Source: Selaginella tamariscina
Taxonomy: Eukaryota; Streptophyta; Lycopodiopsida; Selaginellales; Selaginellaceae
Assembly (NCBI GenBank): GCA_003024785.1
Contig: PUQB01000163.1
Location: 62,001 to 126,000 of the forward strand
DNA: 64,000 bases
Reading direction: 5' to 3'
Shown here: positions 12,265 through 27,305 of the stretch, in pieces
Position numbering within the stretch: position 1 is the first letter of the stretch
Layout: each line of letters opens with the position of its first letter
The notes under the pieces: model-generated
Told to the model about the DNA's origin: nothing
The model's input: the letters and a program-made list of their open reading frames with translations, nothing else
The model's database searches: none
Made by a program: the position numbers and the translations under genes

Positions 12265-14451
12265 TGAGTGATTTTGAATATACTGTCAATACTTGAAAGA
12301 CGAAGTTATGCACATAAATACCTGACAGTTACTGCTGGTAAAGTTTAAGATTTATGGACTTGTTTATATGGATTATCAAAGGTTTCACTCTCTTGCCTTG
12401 TTACAGTCATTGAATGCTTATTCTCTGTACATATATACCCGTTTGGTACACACCACACCAATTAAGTTTGATCTTCTAATCTTCGGTCTGTTTATGTGGG
12501 CTACATATAAAGCATGTTTAAATATCAATTAGACTTAATGGTACTGTTTACATATATGTGTATATATGCATAAGTGAGAGAGATTATACTTAAATCTGTC
12601 TCTCTTCTCACACACACACAGAGGACTGGAATTCTAACATTTTTATGCAGATGAATCTTCACCATGTTCCAAAGATTCTACACCATCTATTCTACAAACG
12701 GGATGCACCGTAGTCTGGAGCAATGCAGCCTACAGATCATCAAACAGCAACTCAACCAGCTCAAGTGATGGGTCGCGACAAATGAAGAAAGCTGGTACAA
12801 GTTGTACCAAGGGTCTTCAACGGCTTACAGAGGCCAGTAGGAGTTCTACCAAAGTTCTGACACATTGTTCAAGTTCCAGTCAGGGCCTAAAACAGTTAAA
12901 AAACGTCGGTACAAGTTCTAGGAGTGTTCTACAGTGTAACCAGGGTATACAGCAGATGACAAGAGGTGGTACAAGTTCTAGTGGGACTATACAAGTTTTA
13001 AGCTCTGGCGGATCACAGCAAGATGATGCATATACAGGAGGAACAGTGGGAAGCTCCACATCAGTGGTAAATCTCGATTCTTTGGGTTCCACGAGGAAAA
13101 CTCTGATGCATATGGCTGTGTATAGAGAGGCATGTCCAGCAAAAGCTGAATCGAACGACTTAAGCTGTAAGTATATATGATTTATATATTCCTCTATGTA
13201 TATATAGTATATGTAACATAACATGCAGAGCCATCATCTGATGGTTTTAAGTTTTGAGTACATGTGATACATGCTGGAGTCTGTACTCATGTGTCCATAC
13301 ATTTGGTAGATATGCATAGATATAACATGACGCGCTCACATACACACATGCATGCATACTGATATGATGCATGTGTGAACGAGTACAGATGAAGAGTGGG
13401 TACATGGTCCTGAACGTGATATAGAGAAGGAACTGTGTGCAGAAGCTTTCAAGGAGAAGCTTGAAGAAGAAACGGATCTTAAGCTTGAGGAGGAGCTACA
13501 GAGTGGGATTGCAGCACTGTCTGAGAAGCTAGCAAGTCTACTTGATCGAGCTGCGCCAGTGTCCTCTGGTAAAACCACACGGACAGGTGACCAAGCTGGT
13601 TCGGTCGCATCTGGTAGAACAACACGTCAGAACACTGGTGGCATACATGGAACAGGTGACTCTTGTGTAATACGACCTCAAGGAAAGAGGGGTGATTCTA
13701 AGGTAGTTATACAAAAGCATACAGATATAAGTAGGGCTGTACAGCATGAAGGTGTCAGGCAGATAAAGAAACCAGTACAACGGGAAGCTAACAGGTATAA
13801 CGTGGTGCAGGAGCCTAAGATCAGTAAGAACGCTACTAGGCACGCAAGGAATTCTAAGGGCTAACGCAGGAAACTGGCAAGTATACAATGAAAACTGGTA
13901 TGTTAAGACAGCAGACAGGTGGTTCTACGATGGTACAAGGCAAGGATGCACAGAAAGCAGGCAAATGTCAGGAACATGGCAAGCCCACGAGGACAGTTAA
14001 CAGGGATGTTACTAAGACAAACCAGGTCCGTACTAAGAACAATCTTGTACGGAAGACAGAGAATGCAGGTGTTTCTATTGAAGAACAGCTGAAGCTCCTG
14101 AAGCTATCTCCACACTATTGGGGGAAGAACTTTGACTGGGTTGGGAGTCTCCGATGTACGGCACAGAATTCATCAAAAGCTCCTGCTAGAGTTGTTCTTG
14201 CGGAGAAGAACCTTCAGCATAAGCAGGATATTCCAAAGAAGCAGAAGAAGAATATTCCCCTGTGCTTAAAGAGAATAAAGCGAAGGCCAAACAAGTATCC
14301 AAGTAGAAAGGTATTTTTAACTCGTTTATACACACACATTGATGATGACTTTAGTCGCGTACACTTTTTTGATTCGAATATTCACTAGGAATATGCCAAT
14401 CGAAGCTCCACCAGAACAGCAGTTCAGTGGTACACAAGATGCCACACATGA
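11937..14451 (+). CDS. Unrecognised Ser/Thr/Gln-rich then Lys-rich protein
   Basis: I do not recognise a family. Exon-like segments: 11937-12190 (starts MPITGSVNAMAGKARAVK), 12651-13168, 13389-14310 and a last short exon from 14390. The second contains degenerate repeats around GTSSRSVLQCNQGIQQM and GTSCTKGLQRL. The third starts with an acidic helix (LEEETDLKLEEELQSGIAALS) and becomes very Lys/Arg/Gln-rich, including SPHYWGKNFDWVGSL and a basic end near KRIKRRPNKYPSRK. Two frame conflicts exist, before the donor at 12191 and near 13855. Both would be fixed by single-base changes. Two frames are possible for the last exon, ending at 14451 or 14527. The start lies about 130 bases after GLB1 and the end about 80 bases before FAD4. 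The composition suggests a disordered, perhaps nuclear, protein. Confidence 0.55.
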
Positions 14452-14532
14452 ATATGAATCACCTTCACAATTGCTCTGTATAACCGTCTTCAGAGATACA
14501 CTACCTTCACACACTTTTGGAGTTTGAAATCA

Positions 14533-15420
14533 ATGGACATTCATACTCAATGGAGGAGCACGTTGTGCAGCTTCACTCAGACTGCATCAAACGGTCATCA
14601 TCGAGAAGCTTTTGTAATCTTACGAAAGTACACAGGTAAGAAGAAGCTTCACTCCCCTCTAACGTGTCGGAGCTTCGTGGGAGATAGTTCTTCTTCTTCA
14701 GTCTTAGTCACAGAAACAGAGCGCTCCACAGCAGAAGTTGTTGCAGACACAAGCTTGGAATCGACCAATGAACACAGGTTGTGGGTCTTCGCTGGGTGCT
14801 CTTCATTGCTCGGTGTGTTGCTCAAGTCGGTGGCTGCCACAGTTGATTCTCCAGACTCTCTCGGAGTAACAGTGTTATCCGCACTCTCTGGGTATGTTCT
14901 TGCAGATTTGGTTAGCGGTGTGTACCACTGGGGAATTGACAACTACGGAGACGCCGACACGATTGTTTTCGGTCCCCAGATAGACGCATTCCAGGGGCAC
15001 CACAGGCGGCCCTGGACAATCACAAAGAGGAAGTTTGCCAACAACATACATGCTCTGGCACGCCCTGCCACCTTCTTCCTGTTGCCAGCGCTCTTGCTTC
15101 CGAACAGCGCTGCACTGGATGCTTTTCTGGCTGTTTCTGTTGGTTGTGTGGTGTTCAGCCAGCAGTTCCATGCGTGGGCTCACCTCAGAAAGAGCCAGCT
15201 CCACCCGGTCGTGGCCAAGCTCCAGGACATGGGAGTTCTCGTGTCAACGAGGATGCACGGAAAGCATCACCGGGCTCCTTACAGTTCGAATTACTGTATT
15301 GTGTCTGGGATATGCAACTGGCCTCTGGATGCACTCATAGTGTTTGAGAAAATGGAGAGGTTTATTTATTTGACTTGGGGATATTCCCCTCGGTGTTGGA
15401 ATGATGCCTCTCCCAAGTGA
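14533..15420 (+). CDS. FAD4: Plastid FAD4/Kua-type lipid desaturase
   Basis: Intronless, 295 residues from the first ATG, after an in-frame TTG that I rejected as the start. FAD4 puts the trans-Delta3 double bond into palmitate of plastid phosphatidylglycerol. The family (TMEM189/Kua) also includes plasmanylethanolamine desaturase. The first about 75 residues are Ser/Thr-rich without a clear domain, fitting a transit peptide. The core has hydrophobic segments and the family's His clusters: YHWGID (His132), QGHH (154-157), HAWAH (213-217) and HGKHH (242-246). The end is LTWGYSPRCWNDASPK. There are no frame breaks. FAD4 genes are often intronless, in contrast to the many-intron neighbours. Confidence 0.92.
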   Translation: MDIHTQWRSTLCSFTQTASNGHHREAFVILRKYTGKKKLHSPLTCRSFVGDSSSSSVLVTETERSTAEVVADTSLESTNEHRLWVFAGCSSLLGVLLKSVAATVDSPDSLGVTVLSALSGYVLADLVSGVYHWGIDNYGDADTIVFGPQIDAFQGHHRRPWTITKRKFANNIHALARPATFFLLPALLLPNSAALDAFLAVSVGCVVFSQQFHAWAHLRKSQLHPVVAKLQDMGVLVSTRMHGKHHRAPYSSNYCIVSGICNWPLDALIVFEKMERFIYLTWGYSPRCWNDASPK

Positions 15421-15721
15421 GGGCTCTTATTTTGAAGACGGGACCGACTCAATATAAGAAATTCAAATTCTTGAATAAAGTTTCATACATTTTATCATTA
15501 ATAGGAAGAATTTAAAGCTTGTTTTTAAGACGCTATGTCTATAATTTTTTAAAAATCTGGTGATAAATTATTATTGTTAACTATACTTCAAACTGGTATT
15601 GGAGGACGAACAGGTTCGCGACACGTGGCAAAAAGTAAGCCAAGCACTATCAGAATGTAGGGTTTACGAGGGGCTTATTTTCTTTCTCACTTTCTCGTTG
15701 TTCAGAGCAGCGTGTGTGGCT

Positions 15722-18812
<3,091 letters not shown>

Positions 18813-19808
18813 GAGCAACAAGCAAACTGCTTCAAATTTTTTGTAGGTAAAAAGAATATTCTATTTATGCGAACTTAAATAATGTTTCAAATTCAATGAG
18901 AACAATTTAATAAGCTTTCTAAAAACCACTTCCATATTTAAAAATATAATGACTTATCACACATACGTATCATATGTCAGACGCAGTATTCATACAGACT
19001 TCAAACTAGGCTTATATATTATCTATATATATATGTAGTGTGTAACATCTGGGCTCGTGCAAATACATGCATATACAATGGATGTTCTCTATATATATAT
19101 ATATATATAGGCTATTTACTTACAAGTTGGTACGGCAAGCAAGCATATAATATACATGCACATTTAAGTAGTATTATGTGTATATATGACATGGATCTGA
19201 TACATACACACATCCATGCTACATATGTATATATACAATATGAATACATGTATTTATTGTTTTAGAAACTTTGTAATACAAAACTTGGACCTACATAAGG
19301 TTAACTTTAAGATTGATTAACTGTTAACCTAATTGTGCTTTAAGCTTGATTAACTGGCATGTATGTATCCATGTATAGATCTCATTTCAGTACAGTTCAA
19401 GCTGCAATAAATATACTAGTATCCATACCCTACTGTCTATAAATACACCTAGCTTTATGTATAAACTAATTTTGACTTATTATTTGGTTATTTAAATTAT
19501 AAAAAATTTATTTGATAATTACCCTTATAATAAAATCTGTAACGAGATATGTAATATCCTTCAAATGGTATATTTTTAAAATGTATATAAACTGAAATGT
19601 AAATTTAATTTTAAAATTAGAACTACAATATTATATATTATTGAACCAGATGATTTAAAATCATCAAATTATTCTATTACGTTTAAATATAATATAAAAT
19701 TTCAATCGTAAATTTTAAATAAAAATTTATTTCCAGTTTTAATGCTTAATATAAAATGTTTAAGAATCAAAACATTAGTTAAAATTATTAGCTTTAAAAA
19801 AAAGGATA
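18813..19808. other. AT-rich intergenic DNA with TA repeats
   Basis: Contains the aminotransferase 3' untranslated region and microsatellites such as (TA)n near 19090-19110. I see no gene. Confidence 0.6.
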
Positions 19809-20016
19809 TGTGAGAACCCCGAGACATAACATAGTAAATATATGAAAATACAGAAATTTCAGATATCCTTTATATTCAAGGTCAGGGTTTATATATAGAA
19901 AGGAAAAGGTATATTCTAGCTATATTTGGACTATCCTATCAAGGATTTAGCCAGACCATAAATATCTCTAGTAACTTCTATAATATATCATGGTTAACCT
20001 TCGTAATTACCTTACA
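19809..20016 (-). repeat. 3' LTR of the Ty3/gypsy element
   Basis: 208 bases, TG...CA on either strand. It pairs with 24219-24422 with about 17 substitutions and a few one-base gaps. Confidence 0.92.
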
Positions 20017-20459
20017 TTATCCCTCCCTCGTAAGAAAAACTTTTACGTGAGCAACCAAAGGTGCTTCTCGAGACTCAACATCTTGCACATTGGTAAACTT
20101 GAGGGCCAACTTGACGAAGAATCTTATAAGGACCGAGCCATTTCCGCAAGAAACTTGGAGCGAGTCCTTTTTGATGAAGTTTTGGAAAATGTACAAGAAC
20201 AAGGTCACCAATAGCAAACTGAGGATAGCAAACTGAGGAGGTGGCCGATGACAGGAATTATAATCTTGTTGTTATTGAACTTGTGCCCGACCTAAATGTT
20301 CTATTGAGGTAGCATGCAGTAAAGGAAGAGTTTGATCTAAGTAAGTCGCCCAATATCGAGCTTCAGCATACTTAGGTTTGTAAGAAGCCAAACCAACTTT
20401 TGGAGGCATTCGAGGGTCTCGCCATACAATGCTTTGAATGGAGACATGCCAATGGAACT

Positions 20460-21160
20460 TTAAATGCCAGTGTTGTATGCAAATTCTAAGTATCGCAAAT
20501 ACCAATCCCAATCATTCTGAGTAGGATTTACATACTTAGAAATCATACCTTTAAAAGTCCGATTCAAACGCTCGACTAATCCATCTGTTTGTGGATGAAA
20601 GGGAGATGTGAAAGATTGTTGAATTCCCATCCGTAAAGTCAAAACCTTCGAAACTTCAGCAATAAAGGCAGGTCCATTATCTAATAAAATCCGTTCTGGA
20701 CATGAATGGCGCAAAATTACCTGAGTGAGTAGAAAATCAGCAACACTATGGGCCGTGGTATCTGGTAAAGCTCCAACCTCCACCCAACGTGTCAAATAAT
20801 CTGTTAAAACCACAACATATCGGTTGCCTGCAGCTGAAGGTGGAAAAGGACCAATTAAATCCCATGCGACAAGTTTGAATGGCTGTTCCACTTGTATAGA
20901 TTCTAAAGCACCAGTTGAGCGTAAAAAGAACGTTGTAAGCTGTCCAAGTTCTTCGATAACCAAAATGTCCGCCAGAAAGTGGTGAATCATGATATGCTGC
21001 AAGATACCTAGGAACAAAAGTGGTTGGAATTGCCAAACGTAGTGAAGTTGTAACATCTGTGCCAATAAAATAAACCACACCGTCATGTATGCGAAATTGT
21101 GCCACAAATGAAAAAAACGAGAGTTGGATGGTTGAGAAGGATTGGTTAGTGCCAAACGAA
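20460..21160 (-). pseudogene. Integrase of the Ty3/gypsy element
   Basis: The zinc-binding part includes YHDSPLSGGHFGYRRT (near 20950-21000, other frame). The core in one frame has WDLIGPFPPSAAGNRYVVVL (first Asp), ILLDNGPAF (second Asp) and HPQTDGLVERLNRTF (Glu), then NDWDWYLRYLEFAYN. All three catalytic acids are retained. Confidence 0.88.
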
Positions 21161-21379
21161 TAGGTTGAATCCAAGCATCTGTTTCCTGAGCCCTTGAGAC
21201 CTCTGCAAGAGATGGAATTGTAAGATCCAATTGATTGGCCATAACTGCACAAGGAGCCCTAGAAAGAGCATCAGCATCCACCATACTATCCCCGGGACGA
21301 TGTTTGACCTCAAAGTCATACATTTGGAGCCGAAGTGCCCATCTGGCAGATCGTCCAAGCAACTTCTATTCTTCAATAA

Positions 21380-21905
21380 GGCAGAAACAGCTGCATGATC
21401 ACACTCCAAAAGCGTATGAGATCCATGGAGATATACATGAAGACGCTCAAAAGCCCACACTGCAGCTAAGCACTCAAGATCTGAAGCACAATAGTTGTTT
21501 TCAGGGGGCCCTACTCACATATGCAATGGGATGTCGAACGGACTCATCACATACCTCAGTCTGCATTAGGACTCCACCAATACCTACGGAAGAAGCATCC
21601 GTTCGTAATATAAAAGGACGAGAAAAATCCGGATAATGAAGCACCGGAGGGGACGTCAAATACTTTCGTAGCTTACAAAAAGAATCTTCACAATCGTCAG
21701 TCCACACAAAAGGAACATCCTCATGCAACAAAGCTCGCAAAGGAGCATTGACATCAGCCAAACGAGGTATAAAACGTCCTAAATATGTGACCTTACCAAG
21801 AAATCGTCGTAAAGACCGTACATCTGTTGGACGAGGAAATTTCGCCACAGCCTCCACCTTGGATGGATCCACACGTAACCCCTCACGAGAAACCATGTAC
21901 CCCAA
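21380..21905 (-). pseudogene. RNase H region of the Ty3/gypsy element
   Basis: Connection and RNase H: DVRSLRRFLGKVTYLGRFIP and RPFILRTDASSVGIGGVLMQ (TDAS active-site Asp). It continues in another frame with LECLAAVWAFERLHVYLHG. Confidence 0.85.
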
Positions 21906-21909
21906 ATAC

Positions 21910-22520
21910 GTAGTTTCAACTGTGCCAAAAACACAGGCTTCTTCAACTTGAGCCCATACTCCCGTAAACGATCAAACACACGAGCTACTTCCTTGAGATG
22001 ATCTTCCCAAGATCCCTGAGTATGAACCAGAATGTCATCCAAGTACTTTGCAACTGTCTCCAGAAACTCATCATTAAAAACTTCATCCATCATGCGCTGA
22101 AATGTGGCAGGAGCAGATACTAAACCAAAAGGCATAACAAGGAACTCATATAAACCAAAAGGAGTTCGGAATGCTGTTTTGGGAATGTCTTCGGGAGCCA
22201 TAGGAATTTGCCAATAACCTGAAGCAAGATCCAATTTAGTAAACCAACGACTCTTACCCAATTGATCTAACAAATCCTGTGTGTTCGGCAAGGGATAGCT
22301 ATCTGGTTCTGTAACAGCATTGACGGGACGGTAATCCACCGTGAACCGCTTAGATCCATCAGGTTTATCCACCAAATGGGGCTCCGATGCCCATGGACTG
22401 AAAGAACGGCGAGCCAGCTTCTTCTCCAGCAACTCTGACACACATTTTCGTATAATGGCCAATTCTTTTGGAGATCGCCTTCGAACAGCAGCTTTAGAAG
22501 GTAAAGCGTCCCCTGTTCGA
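21910..22520 (-). pseudogene. Reverse transcriptase of the Ty3/gypsy element
   Basis: Shows LVDKPDGSKRFTVDYRPVN, PDSYPLPNTQDLLDQLG, WFTKLDLASGYWQIPM, FGLYEFLVMPFGLVSAPATF and the catalytic YLDDILVHTQ (minus, about 22030-22049). The domain is open until a break near 21910. Confidence 0.9.
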
Positions 22521-22559
22521 ATGTGGTGTTGTGTTCGAACCTTAGCAGTGGGGTGATAT

Positions 22560-23100
22560 CTGTAGAGAAAAGATCTGAATATTTCTTCAATAATTGTTGT
22601 ACCTGAAACTCTCGCTGAGAAGAAGTTGGTTCAGTTGCCACATGTACATTTCCAGAGTTCCTTGACACTGAGGACACCATTGCTGAAACATCTAGCTCAT
22701 GCATGATGGCACTTGACAAAATTGCTCCACATCGCTTGAGAGGGAGTTTATCCAAAAGAAAAGGTGAATGACCTGGAAGTATTAACCGTCGAGGCCCAAA
22801 TTGGCAACTTGCCTTACATGCATCCAACCAAGTACACCCAAGAATAATATCAAAAATCTGGTGTGAGAATACATGGAGTTGCAACTCGTCTGCATAAGTC
22901 CCAAACTGCAAAGGTACTTGAGCAAGTGTAGACGAAGCAGCTCGAGTACATCCATCGCCATACAACACATGTAAAGCTTCCTTGCTTGGCACCGTTGTCA
23001 AAGCACAACGTGTAACCACATTAGCAGAAATCGAAGAAATACTAGAACCTGTATCAATAAGAATAGTTACAGGGGTACCATGTATGAAACCTTGTAGTGT
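22560..23100 (-). pseudogene. Aspartic protease region of the Ty3/gypsy element
   Basis: Retroviral-type protease with active site IDTGSS encoded on the minus strand near 23041-23058. Downstream IILGCTWLDACKASCQF matches the second conserved protease block. The frame continues toward the reverse transcriptase but is broken near 22500. Confidence 0.82.
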
Positions 23101-23289
23101 AAATGGAGATAACCCTTTATGAGGAGTTCGCGAAGCTTGAGGTGAAAAAGAAAGAAAAGATGAAGGACTAGGAGATGAAGGAAAGTGTTAGGTGCCTTCG
23201 TACCCAACACACCTACTCGTTTCCCGCCTCCACAGGAGCAACATCCACAACAGCAACCGGTTGATTCTGACCTGGACGCCAACCTGGAT

Positions 23290-24195
23290 ATGGTGGTCGC
23301 CAATCGGGAAACCGCCGACAATGTTGGTAAGTGTGACCAAGTACACCACAAGCCCAACAAGACAATCGTCGTCGTCCTTGTCCTTGACCACGACCACCAG
23401 ACCAGCACCATTAATGCGAGCAGCTTCTACCTCCATAGGCACAGGACCAGCAGGAGCATTGAAAGTTGGAGGAGTGATGGCCTCTGGAATGGGTAATTGT
23501 ACTCTTGGAGCCGCTTCAAAACGTTGTGCACGAGTGAAAGCCTCTTCCAAAGTGACAGGTCCCAGTGCCCGAACATAACCAACAAGATCCGGTCGAAGAG
23601 CAGGCCATAACATTCCTAATTTGCTACGCTCGGACATGGTGGGATCCGCCCGCATCAAGAGATCACGAAACTTTATAGCAAACTGCATGACAGATTCATT
23701 TGGTGCTTGCTTCAAACTATGAAGTTGTTGAAACGCATCGTCAGAATCTTCTGCTTTCCCAAAAGCCAATTTAAATTCCGCTTGAAGGGTGAACCAATAT
23801 TGCTCATCTGTGAGTAAACCTGTTGGTGGTGGACGACTATTATACCATTGGAGAGCAACATCTAAAAGACAAGTTGGAAACTCGCGAAGGCAATGTGTAG
23901 CTGTCCACCCATGATATGTGGCAATATTGATGAAATGAGCCAACCAATGGTGAACATCTGCACCCGGCGCACCTCGAAAAGGTTGAGGTCGTACACGTGG
24001 GTTTGATTGAGGAGTAGGAGCTAGAACTGGAACTTGCAAGTGTTGAAGGAGCTGTTCATGCTGGTGTGTGATGCGAATTAGTTGTTCCAAAAGTTGTGCT
24101 CCATAAGAATCGTATGAAAAGAAACAAAGGAAAGAAAAAAAAGGAAAAATTGAAAAGAAATAAAAGAAAAGAAGATCAAAAGAAACTTCTTTCAC
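23290..24195 (-). pseudogene. gag of the Ty3/gypsy element
   Basis: Nucleocapsid/capsid polyprotein. The retrotransposon gag domain shows FRGAPGADVHHWLAHF, LDVALQWYNSRPPPTG and LKQAPNESVMQFAIKFRDLL. A CCHC zinc knuckle (CWACGVLGHTYQHC, minus, about 23320-23361) is present but lies one base out of frame with the capsid part, with a break near 23400. The upstream Phe-rich stretch is probably not coding. Confidence 0.85.
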
Positions 24196-24218
24196 AAATT
24201 GCCCGACTTCTCCACCAG

Positions 24219-24422
24219 TGTGAGAACCCGAGACACAACACAGTAAATATACGAAAAGACAGAAAACTCAAATATCCTTTGTATTCAAGGTTAGGATTAT
24301 ATACAAAGGAAAAGGTATATTCTAGCTATATTTAGACTATCCTATCAAGGATTTAGCCAGACCATAAATATCTCTAGTAACTTCTAGAATATACCATGGT
24401 TAACCTTAGTAATTACCTTACA
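24219..24422 (-). repeat. 5' LTR of the Ty3/gypsy element
   Basis: 204 bases matching 19809-20016. On the minus strand it begins TGTAAGGTAATTAC and ends in CTCACA. Confidence 0.92.
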
Positions 24423-25322
24423 GATACTATTTTATACATACAGACATTCAATAAACGGTAAAATATTGTATTATAAATTTTTATAAATATATTTAAAATT
24501 TATTACATGTGCAGATGATATGAGTATGATATTTAATATACAAATTGAAAGTAAACATTAATTAAAATACAAATCAAAATATTTAAATTGTTTATGCAGG
24601 TAGAAAATATTCATGTTAAATATGAATATACAATATAACATGTAAATGGTTTGAATAATTCAAATGTTATGATAATTACTTGTTTAAATATATTTTTTAT
24701 ATTAAGAATTTAAATAACTAATGCCGAGAACAATGTTGTATTCAAGATGTGAAAAATATACAATATAATTTCATAAATGCTTTAATGCGACTCTTTTAAA
24801 AATGAAATTAATTCTAATATGCACATGATAATATTGATTTGTTTAAATTCAAAGTTTATAATAATTATTTTTTAAATGTATTAAATAAATTAAATCACTA
24901 TTAATAGGTAATAAAATTAATAAATGAATAAAACATATTGAAAATATTTTGAGTTACACAAGGAAGATTAAAATAACTAGAAAAAAAATAAGTTATGAAA
25001 TTTAAATAAACTTAATCATAATTGTTTCACACATATAAAACTGAAATTTATAATCAAATAAATTATATAGTTGTGTGTGTGTGTGTCTGTTTAAATTTAT
25101 TTGAAAATTACGTTCTTTTATAGTGTGTAAACTTAGAAATCTATGTATATTCTTTATAGAATATTACAATTAACTATTAATATTTTAGTTTATAATATTG
25201 TTTACCTTTAAACACACATGTAAAGATATTTTTCTTTATAAATTATGTTTTACTTTTCAATTTACAATGCAAATACTACATATTATACACATGTAAACGT
25301 GTACTTTTTGATTAACTAACAC

Positions 25323-25366
<44 letters not shown>

Positions 25367-27305
25367 GTTTTATCCTTTTAATATATTACAAATTTATTAA
25401 TTATTTTTAATTTTTGAATAAACTTGGACTCTTTTAGTATAATAATTCTCTCTCAGTATTTTGTATTTTGTTGCGCATAAGCATAAATATTGAAGAAAAG
25501 ATTTCACATGTCATAAAGATAAAATGCATAAGACACATATATTTTAATAATATATTAATGCTTATTATTAGCTTTATGTTTATATCAGCAATAAAGACAA
25601 AATAATTAAAAAAGCTAAATTAAATTGATTAAATACATTTGCATTATATATATAAGTAATATTGTTTTAAAGGTGCATTATTCTAATGAAGTCTCTTTAA
25701 TAATAGTTACTTTCAATCAAATTTTCATTTAATTATTTCTTATATAGTTTTCTTAAAGTAAATTTATAAAAGTTTTCTAATTAAGAAGAACCAATGTTAT
25801 AGTTTGATTAAATTATATGAATAGTGTGTGATAATAAATAAGTATATATGTGTGTATGCTTTTGTTTTGTTTTGAATAGTGTGTGTGTGTGTGTGTGTGT
25901 GTTTGAGAGGTGCATTGTATGAAACGAAACTTCAAATGATAAAAAAGCTATATAATTTAAAAGCTTATAAACATGTTAAAAACACAACTTTTATATGTGA
26001 AAATATATAGAAAGTCTTATGTTTAAATACACTACATAATTATGATTAATTATACATTGCTTACACTATATACATACACCAAAACAAAAATTTTTATATA
26101 TTTAAAATATAAGTATATTTTTCCACATTGTTAACTTTACCTTAAAATTAATTTAGTATATTCCTAATATATTCAAGCATATTTAAGAAAATTCATATAA
26201 CACTAATACATTCTTTGTATATTTTAAAATTATGTGTACATACCCAGCATGAACTTAATTTAACAAAATAATTAATACTATGGTTTATAATTAATACTTA
26301 TGCTAAACTTTACCAAAATGTTTAACTTGAATTTGTACATTGAAATTAAAAAGCCAAAGTTAAATCAATTTTCAATGGTGAAATTGATATATACACACAC
26401 ACGTATGTTATATCTATATATAACATTCGAAATGTAAACAACGGGTTTGAGTTGTCTTTTCTTTTTATGCGATTTAATTAAATTAAATATTAGTTGCGTT
26501 TCACTTTAATCATGAATAATAATATTAATTGGATGGTGTTTTTAAATAGAATATCACCGAGACTTGTGTTCACATGTAGTTCTATTTTTAGTAAATAATT
26601 CGTGATCATAAATAACTGAAAACATTAAGTTTTATTATCTAAAACAGTTTAATTTCTATACTTAGGAACATAAACATGCATTGTACGTGTGTACGCTATT
26701 TTAGGTGTATACGTTTGTATTTTTTCAAATTAGACCATACAAAGGAATCTTATAAAATTTGTTTATCAATATTCAAGAATCTTTTGTATTGTGGACCATA
26801 CGTTAATTTGTTTTTCGTGTGGCATTCAAACGCTCAATGGCCGCTGCCACGTCTATTGTGTACGGTTTGTTCATTGGCCGTTGGATCTAAAAGAAGAATC
26901 GAATTTGGCCATTTGATTCATTCCATGTTCTGATTCTTTTAGGGTTCTTGCGTGATTCAGAACAAAGCACAGCTTGGCGATCGGGGATCGTCTCGGCTCC
27001 ACCGAAGAACATATTCAGGTCTGTATAAAAACCGGGATTTTTTCACCTTCCACTTGATATAGAAATCCGCTAAAAATCGTGATTTTTTCACATTTCTACT
27101 CAAAATCTGCTAAAAATCGCTATTTTCTGCGCATTTATCACTTACTCTATCCAAAATTCGTGATTTTTGTGCATTTCTACGACTGCTTGATGAAAGCACT
27201 TATTCTATGCTAGAATTTGCTGATAATCGCGAATTTTGCACATTTTTATTGAGTTCTTCATAGATAAAGCTTGCTTGTGTCTAAGTTTAACGATTCTGAG
27301 CAGAA
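24423..27305. other. Long AT-rich intergenic DNA and AVT6 5' region
   Basis: Almost 2.9 kb without a supported gene. Microsatellites: (AT)n about 25328-25370 and (GT)n about 25879-25902. From about 26820 GC content rises. 27000-27300 contains repeated AAATCGCGATTTTT-like phrases, probably a 5' untranslated region or leader intron of the transporter. Confidence 0.6.

Larger units (their letters stand above)
19809..24422 (-). mobile_element. Ty3/gypsy LTR retrotransposon, nearly full length, short LTRs
   Basis: Bounded by direct repeats 19809-20016 and 24219-24422, both TG...CA. Candidate 4 bp target duplication GATA (19805-19808 and 24423-24426). Coding order on the minus strand is gag, protease, reverse transcriptase, RNase H, integrase, the Ty3/gypsy order. 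A polypurine tract GAGGGAGGG (minus strand, about 20021-20029) lies four bases inside the 3' LTR. A candidate primer-binding site TGGTGGAGAAGTCGGGC (minus, 24201-24217) follows the 5' LTR. The LTRs are about 90% identical by eye, so the insertion is not very recent. Several frame breaks are present. It inserted between the aminotransferase and AVT6. Confidence 0.93.

Noticed and set aside
14524-14532. Upstream TTG start for FAD4
   Set aside because: A normal ATG follows at 14533, and a non-ATG start is not needed.
23185-23580. Plus-strand frames over the gypsy gag
   Set aside because: Antisense shadows of the gag and zinc-knuckle region, with no family match.
25320-25375. Long AT palindrome as a possible cruciform or origin
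   Set aside because: A simple (AT)n microsatellite in AT-rich DNA, with no supporting motif.
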